Assembly: GCA_016932415.1 (NCBI GenBank)
Contig: JAFGCX010000017.1
Span: 32,310 to 96,309, forward strand
Direction of reading: 5' to 3'
From: Candidatus Krumholzibacteriota bacterium
GTDB lineage: Bacteria > Krumholzibacteriota > Krumholzibacteriia > Krumholzibacteriales > Krumholzibacteriaceae
DNA length: 64,000 nucleotides
Shown piece by piece: positions 60,584 through 64,000 of this stretch (position 1 is its first letter; each line of letters starts with the position of its first letter). The notes under the pieces are model-generated. The model saw nothing but the letters and a program-made list of their open reading frames with translations. It had not been told where the DNA came from and did not search any database. The position numbers and the translations under genes are program-made.

Positions 60584-61540
60584 GTGAAGAAAATCGTATT
60601 TCTGTTTATTCTCTGCTTTTTTCTGGCAACGGCCGGTTCACCTGTAGAAGCGGGCAGATGCTCATGCATGAAATGGAAAGACCGCCCCGAGCTTAATATT
60701 ACGCCATGCCAGATGTTCGCGCCCTGGTGGTTCAAATGCCGCGATTGCACCGATATAGATATGGATGGGATAAACGATTGCGACGACCAGTGTCTCGGAA
60801 CGCCGAGGAACGTCGTCGTCGATGAGTTCGGTTGTCCGATCGACTCTGACATGGACGGTGTTTTCGATGGCCTCGATCAGTGCCCCGCGACGCCTAAGGG
60901 AGCCAAAGTCGACAAAAGCGGTTGTCCGATCGACTCTGACAATGACGGTGTCTTCGACGGGATCGACAAATGCGAGAGAACTCCAAAGGGAGCGAAAGTC
61001 GACAAGAAAGGTTGTCCGATTGATTCTGACAAGGACGGTGTCTTCGATGGGATCGACAAATGTCCCGACACGCCGGCCGATCTTGCTGTTGATGACAGTG
61101 GGTGCCCAGTGCCGATGAGCGAGATCGAGACGGAGTTCATCAATACAGGCGTCATAACGACATCGAAGATAAATTTCGAATCGAACAAGGATGAGTTTCT
61201 GCCCGGCACGAAGAAAGTGATCGACGAAATAGGCGCGGTGCTGGTGCGCTGGCCTGACGCGAAGATAGAGATCGGCGGGCATACCGACGCCCAGGGAGCC
61301 GCTGAATACAACCAGAAGCTCTCTGAAAAGCGCGCCGCCGCTGTAAGGGCTTATCTCGTGTCCAAATATCCCAAGATGGATACGGCGAAATTGACAGTGA
61401 AGGGATTCGGCGAGAGCAAACCGGTCACGACCAATGATACGAAAGAGGGACGGGCGCAAAACAGACGCGTCGAGTTCAATGTTCTTAACAAGGAAGAACT
61501 AAAGAAGGAGATCGAGCGAAAAGGATTCAAGAAACGTTGA
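60584..61540 (+). CDS. OmpA-family protein with thrombospondin type-3 repeats
   Basis: A 318-residue protein starting with GTG; AAGGAGGTCC is a near-perfect ribosome site 3 bp upstream. After the signal (FLFILCFFLATAGSPVEA) comes a cysteine-rich linker (CSC, C, CRDC), then TSP3 calcium repeats with DIDMDGINDCDDQC followed by three nearly identical units GCPIDSDxDGVFDGxDxC. The OmpA domain occupies ~190-302 with peptidoglycan ligands in GGHTDAQGAAEYNQKLSEKR. This is the OprF-like architecture. It links outer membrane and cell wall. It is probably monomeric in the periplasm with the TSP3 part as a calcium-stiffened linker. It lies 118 bp after the six-repeat gene, with its own possible promoter. 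Confidence 0.92.
   Translation: MKKIVFLFILCFFLATAGSPVEAGRCSCMKWKDRPELNITPCQMFAPWWFKCRDCTDIDMDGINDCDDQCLGTPRNVVVDEFGCPIDSDMDGVFDGLDQCPATPKGAKVDKSGCPIDSDNDGVFDGIDKCERTPKGAKVDKKGCPIDSDKDGVFDGIDKCPDTPADLAVDDSGCPVPMSEIETEFINTGVITTSKINFESNKDEFLPGTKKVIDEIGAVLVRWPDAKIEIGGHTDAQGAAEYNQKLSEKRAAAVRAYLVSKYPKMDTAKLTVKGFGESKPVTTNDTKEGRAQNRRVEFNVLNKEELKKEIERKGFKKR
60830..61099 (+). repeat. Three 90-bp tandem repeats encoding TSP3 units
   Basis: Each 90-bp unit encodes 30 residues from GCPID to the next. Units at 60830-60919, 60920-61009 and 61010-61099 share high nucleotide identity (for example GGTTGTCCGAT and GACGGTGT at matching places), which shows recent duplication or conversion and makes copy number variable in principle. 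Confidence 0.85.
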
Positions 61541-61573
61541 TCCAGTGCCTCGATTCTGTTGATAGGTTACCAG

Positions 61574-61606
61574 AAGAGCAGGGCGCGTACCCTGCTCTTT
61601 TGGTTT
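61574..61606 (+). terminator. Rho-independent terminator of the surface operon
   Basis: AAGAGCAGGG pairs with CCCTGCTCTT around a six-base loop and is followed by TTGGTTT. It closes the operon 34 bp after the OmpA/TSP3 stop. Confidence 0.9.
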
Positions 61607-61638
61607 AAACATGCTAATTAACGAAAGGGATTCTGGCG

Positions 61639-62463
61639 ATGAAGAAAATAAATCTCCGCAGGCTGGCAGTTCTGTTTTTTGTCGCTCTCTTCGTTCTGGT
61701 ATCGGGACAGGACCTGAGCGCCCAGCAGAAGAAGGGAAAAGGGGGAAAAGAAAAAGGACAGAAGAAAGAGACCGTGGAAAAGGTCGCTGGAGAGAAAAAA
61801 GAGATGAAGGAAAGAGCGGACTCCCTCTCTAGAGGCGGGGAAAAAACTGGGTATAGACCGAAGAGATTAGGGAATGAAGAGGCAGCGCAATGGGAAGGGG
61901 ACCGGCCTCCCGGATGGTCAAGAGGCGGAAAGACAGGATGGAGTGGCGCTGACATGCCAAAGGGGCAAAAAAAAGGAGACGCGGAACGGAACAGGGAGAT
62001 GAAGAGAAGATATCCGCCCGGAGCAAAGAACTGGGACGATAAAAAGAAGGAAAAATGGGATAAGCATCTCGAGGAGTCAAAAGATCGAGTACGAAGAAAA
62101 GCACACGATAAAAGAGGGGCGGCTGGAAAATACGGGGATAGCGCCGTTATTTCTATAGAAGAAGCGGCGCGAGGCGGTGTTCCGGTCGATAAGGCTGAGG
62201 CTGTCGTCGAAAAAGCGATTGAACGCGATATGGAGGGCGAAGAAATAGAAAAAATGACCAGGGCGATGACCTACGGCGCGGACAAAAACGTCGACTATGA
62301 AAAACTCGATACCTTTATAGGCAAAAAGATCGATTCGGGAGAACGAGGCGACGATCTGGCCGTATCGATATACAAGGAGATCGACAGCGGATCGCTGGAA
62401 AAGACAGAAGAAACGAAGGAAGAAAAGAAATCGGTCTGGAAAAGGATTTTTAAAAGAGATTGA
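61639..62463 (+). CDS. Secreted highly basic lysine-rich protein of unknown function
   Basis: A 274-residue protein with a signal peptide (LAVLFFVALFVLVSGQDLSAQ), then ~120 residues dominated by Lys, Gly, Glu and Arg (KKGKGGKEKGQKKETVEK). A helical part at ~150-250 contains repeated short helices (KAEAVVEKAIERDMEGEEIE, KLDTFIGKKIDSGERGDDLA), and the tail is basic (KSVWKRIFKRD). No family was recognised. Net basic charge contrasts with the acidic surface proteins next door, so an ionic interaction with them is conceivable; this is only an inference. It has its own hairpin terminator. Confidence 0.65.
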   Translation: MKKINLRRLAVLFFVALFVLVSGQDLSAQQKKGKGGKEKGQKKETVEKVAGEKKEMKERADSLSRGGEKTGYRPKRLGNEEAAQWEGDRPPGWSRGGKTGWSGADMPKGQKKGDAERNREMKRRYPPGAKNWDDKKKEKWDKHLEESKDRVRRKAHDKRGAAGKYGDSAVISIEEAARGGVPVDKAEAVVEKAIERDMEGEEIEKMTRAMTYGADKNVDYEKLDTFIGKKIDSGERGDDLAVSIYKEIDSGSLEKTEETKEEKKSVWKRIFKRD

Positions 62464-62491
62464 AAGTGACAACCGCTCTGCTATCGTAAAT

Positions 62492-62550
62492 GTCCCTGCG
62501 GGTCTGGCGGCGAGTTCCGCAGTCCGCAGGGACGTTTCAAACTGTTTTTT
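62492..62550 (+). terminator. Hairpin and T run after the basic protein gene
   Basis: GTCCCTGCGG (62492-62501) pairs with CCGCAGGGAC (62524-62533) with a 22-base loop that can fold further. A T run follows ten bases later. It was checked as a possible integron attC site, but the 7-bp core sequence GTTRRRY is missing. Confidence 0.65.
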
Positions 62551-62637
62551 AATTGAAAAATCCACATCTTTATAGTAGAAGTAGCGAAAGTAGAGATGAT
62601 TTTCATGACAGGGACTTTTATAAAGAAAACATCGTAG

Positions 62638-63768
62638 ATGAACGAAACGACCTTCATCCACAGCTTTAACAGCTACGGGAAAGAACCTCTTTACCGCCTG
62701 GATCGGTGTTGCCTCTATAATTCTGAGACGATAATCCGTGAGACTGTGGCAGAAAATGATGACTCCCGGTTCATCGTGATGGACTCACAGCGGCAATACG
62801 GAGGAAAAAAAGTAAAACTTCTCGATAAAGTGAGAAATACCATTCGCTCCAGGCACTATAGTCCCCGCACAGAAAAGGCATACACCGGCTGGATCCGCCG
62901 TTTCATATATTTCCATGGAAAGCGTCATCCTTCTGGAATGGGAGAAGCGGAGATCACCGAGTATCTTTCGTATCTTGCTACAAGGCGCAAAGTCAGCGCG
63001 TCTACGCAAAACCAGGCTCTCAGCGCGATACTGTTTTTATACAAGGATGTGTTGGGCATCAATCTGGGCTGGCTTGAAGGAATCGTCAGGGCAAAACGGC
63101 CGAGGCGAATGCCAGTTGTGCTGACTCGAAACGAGATCCGGGCTATCCTTGCGCAGATGAGAGGAGTGCAGCGGCTTGCCGCGTCGCTGATGTACGGCGC
63201 GGGGCTGCGTTTGACGGAAACACTGAATCTGCGGATAAAGGATATCGATTTTGATCGCGGCGAGATCATCATTCGGCAGGGAAAGGGACGCAAAGACCGG
63301 ATCACAGTCCTCCCTGATCCACTTAAAGCAATCTTAATGAAGCATATCGAGCATGTCAGGAAGCAGCATCAGAACGATCTGCAAAGAGGGTTGGGAAGCG
63401 TCCAACTTCCCAATGCGTTGGAGATCAAATATTCGAAAACTGCCTGGGAGTGGGGATGGCAATGGGTATTTCCGGCGGCCAGGTTTTACAGGGACACGGA
63501 GAGAGGCGTATACCGAAGGCACCACCTTCACGAATCGGCAGTCCAGCGAGCAGTAAAGGAGGCGGTCAGGATCTCGGGAGTAGCTAAAAATGCCAGCTGT
63601 CACTCACTGCGGCATTCTTTTGCCACGCACCTGCTAGAGAACGGTTACGATATCAGGACGATCCAGGAACTGCTCGGGCATAAAGATGTCAATACTACGA
63701 TGATATACACACACGTATTGAACCGTGGCGGCAAAGGAGTACGCAGCCCGATAGAAGGGCTGCTATGA
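62638..63768 (+). CDS. intI: Integron integrase (tyrosine recombinase, IntI type)
   Basis: A 376-residue tyrosine recombinase. The N-terminal core-binding domain is typical of IntI (LLDKVRNTIRSRHYSPRTEK, then AYTGWIRRFIYFHGKRHP). The catalytic set is complete: Arg in GAGLRLTETL, Lys in GKGRKDR, His-x-x-Arg in CHSLRHSFATHLLENG, His in ELLGHKDVNTT and the nucleophile Tyr in MIYTHVLNRGG. The IntI-specific insertion before the C-terminal motifs (ALEIKYSKTAWEWGWQWVFP) separates it from XerC/XerD and phage integrases. The first 47 residues are extra; ATG 62779 would give the usual ~329-residue length. IntI recombines attI and attC sites to capture cassettes. Confidence 0.9.
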   Translation: MNETTFIHSFNSYGKEPLYRLDRCCLYNSETIIRETVAENDDSRFIVMDSQRQYGGKKVKLLDKVRNTIRSRHYSPRTEKAYTGWIRRFIYFHGKRHPSGMGEAEITEYLSYLATRRKVSASTQNQALSAILFLYKDVLGINLGWLEGIVRAKRPRRMPVVLTRNEIRAILAQMRGVQRLAASLMYGAGLRLTETLNLRIKDIDFDRGEIIIRQGKGRKDRITVLPDPLKAILMKHIEHVRKQHQNDLQRGLGSVQLPNALEIKYSKTAWEWGWQWVFPAARFYRDTERGVYRRHHLHESAVQRAVKEAVRISGVAKNASCHSLRHSFATHLLENGYDIRTIQELLGHKDVNTTMIYTHVLNRGGKGVRSPIEGLL

Positions 63769-63815
63769 TCATAAAAATTTTTCCATGCAGTGATACGAGA
63801 GAATGGAGGGATAAT

Positions 63816-63835
63816 CGCAGTTATTATCCGGTTAT
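63816..63835 (+). repeat. 20-bp direct repeat copy 1 downstream of intI
   Basis: CGCAGTTATTATCCGGTTAT. It differs from copy 2 (63958-63977) at 2 of 20 positions and lies 142 bp before it, both on the plus strand. Paired direct repeats next to an integron integrase may be integrase-binding sites of an attI region. Confidence 0.6.
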
Positions 63836-63957
63836 CCAGCATAGCCCTCGCAGGATATCAATTAAAAGCGGATGCGGCGACAGCGTCTAAAAGTTGGCTT
63901 TTGAGGGAGTTATGGACAACAGGACCATTTTAATAGTTGATTTATACTGCATTCCTT

Positions 63958-63977
63958 CGCAGTATTTATCCGGTTAT
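63958..63977 (+). repeat. 20-bp direct repeat copy 2 downstream of intI
   Basis: CGCAGTATTTATCCGGTTAT, second copy of the repeat at 63816-63835. Confidence 0.6.
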
Positions 63978-64000
63978 ATAGTTCAGTAGACTTATTGTTA

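Larger units (their letters stand above)
63772..64000. other. Non-coding region after intI with a direct repeat
   Basis: 229 bp without a gene. Contains two copies of a 20-bp repeat (63816-63835 and 63958-63977) and TCTAAAAGTTGGC near 63886, which recalls an attI-type core only loosely. No attC was found. The window ends here, so a cassette array could begin just outside. Confidence 0.4.

Noticed and set aside
62492..62533. Possible integron attC or attI site before intI
   Set aside because: The stem GTCCCTGCGG/CCGCAGGGAC has no GTTRRRY core or RYYYAAC partner and is better explained as the terminator of the preceding gene.
63880..63897. attI-like core TCTAAAAGTTGGC after intI
   Set aside because: GTTGGCT departs from the GTTRRRY core at the third R, and no partner site was found; kept only as a weak hint.
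1..64000. CRISPR arrays, tRNA and rRNA genes, insertion sequences
   Set aside because: No regularly spaced short repeats, cloverleaf or rRNA-like stretches, or transposase genes were seen; the integrase is the only mobility gene.

Overview
The window (about 50% GC) comes from a Gram-negative bacterium that I would place among the deep FCB-type candidate phyla (Krumholzibacteriota/Eisenbacteria-like). This placement is an inference. It rests on a giant secreted protein ending in an FlgD-Ig/type A sorting domain beside a PorV/PorQ-like barrel, many OmpA and DUF11 envelope proteins, lipoproteins, a Na+-pumping decarboxylase, and the lack of close resemblance to well-studied phyla. No rRNA, tRNA or CRISPR array was seen.

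Layout. 1-2859 (minus): a type II secretion/type IV pilus block (GspF-like partial, GspE-like ATPase, GspG-like pseudopilin). 3330-17471 (plus): a tight five-gene run: a 2,656-aa repeat protein with a C-terminal sorting domain, a PorV/PorQ-like barrel with TPRs, an RsbU-type phosphatase, an RsbW-STAS fusion and a GAF histidine kinase. 17562-20181 (minus): a PadR-controlled membrane gene set and a DUF523/DUF1722 protein. 20422-23032 (plus): a ceramidase-like lipoprotein and an OsmC protein. 23037-29484 (minus): MscS, then nadE-oadG-oadA-oadB. 29547-31990 (plus): a DUF4097 beta-repeat protein and homoserine dehydrogenase. 32096-33776 (minus): dapA-dapB. 34079-36267 (plus): ArsR-thioredoxin and a metallo-beta-lactamase-fold lipoprotein. 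36356-46762: archaeal-type phosphoglycerate mutase, a TPR lipoprotein, an orphan ParB-like protein, rhodanese-MauE-OMP, fRMsr, acyl-CoA ligase, phosphofructokinase and a YHS-like lipoprotein.

47149-61540 (plus) is the most unusual part: five co-directional envelope genes totalling about 14 kb. They are a small DUF11 protein, a 900-aa DUF11 protein almost free of lysine and entirely free of cysteine, a 1,983-aa fusion of DUF11, SdrD-B, OmpA and an outer-membrane barrel, a 1,331-aa protein with six ~129-aa repeats, and an OmpA protein with thrombospondin-type-3 repeats. Several junctions carry strong hairpins or perfect palindromes. I read it as one undescribed cell-surface assembly: a peptidoglycan-anchored barrel with DUF11 fibres. 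The window ends with a basic secreted protein and an integron-type tyrosine integrase (62638-63768), followed by a non-coding region holding a near-perfect 20-bp direct repeat, so a cassette array may lie just past the right edge.

The genes combine central metabolism (aspartate-family amino acids, NAD synthesis, glycolysis, Na+-coupled decarboxylation) with a heavy investment in envelope structure and its regulation by partner switching.
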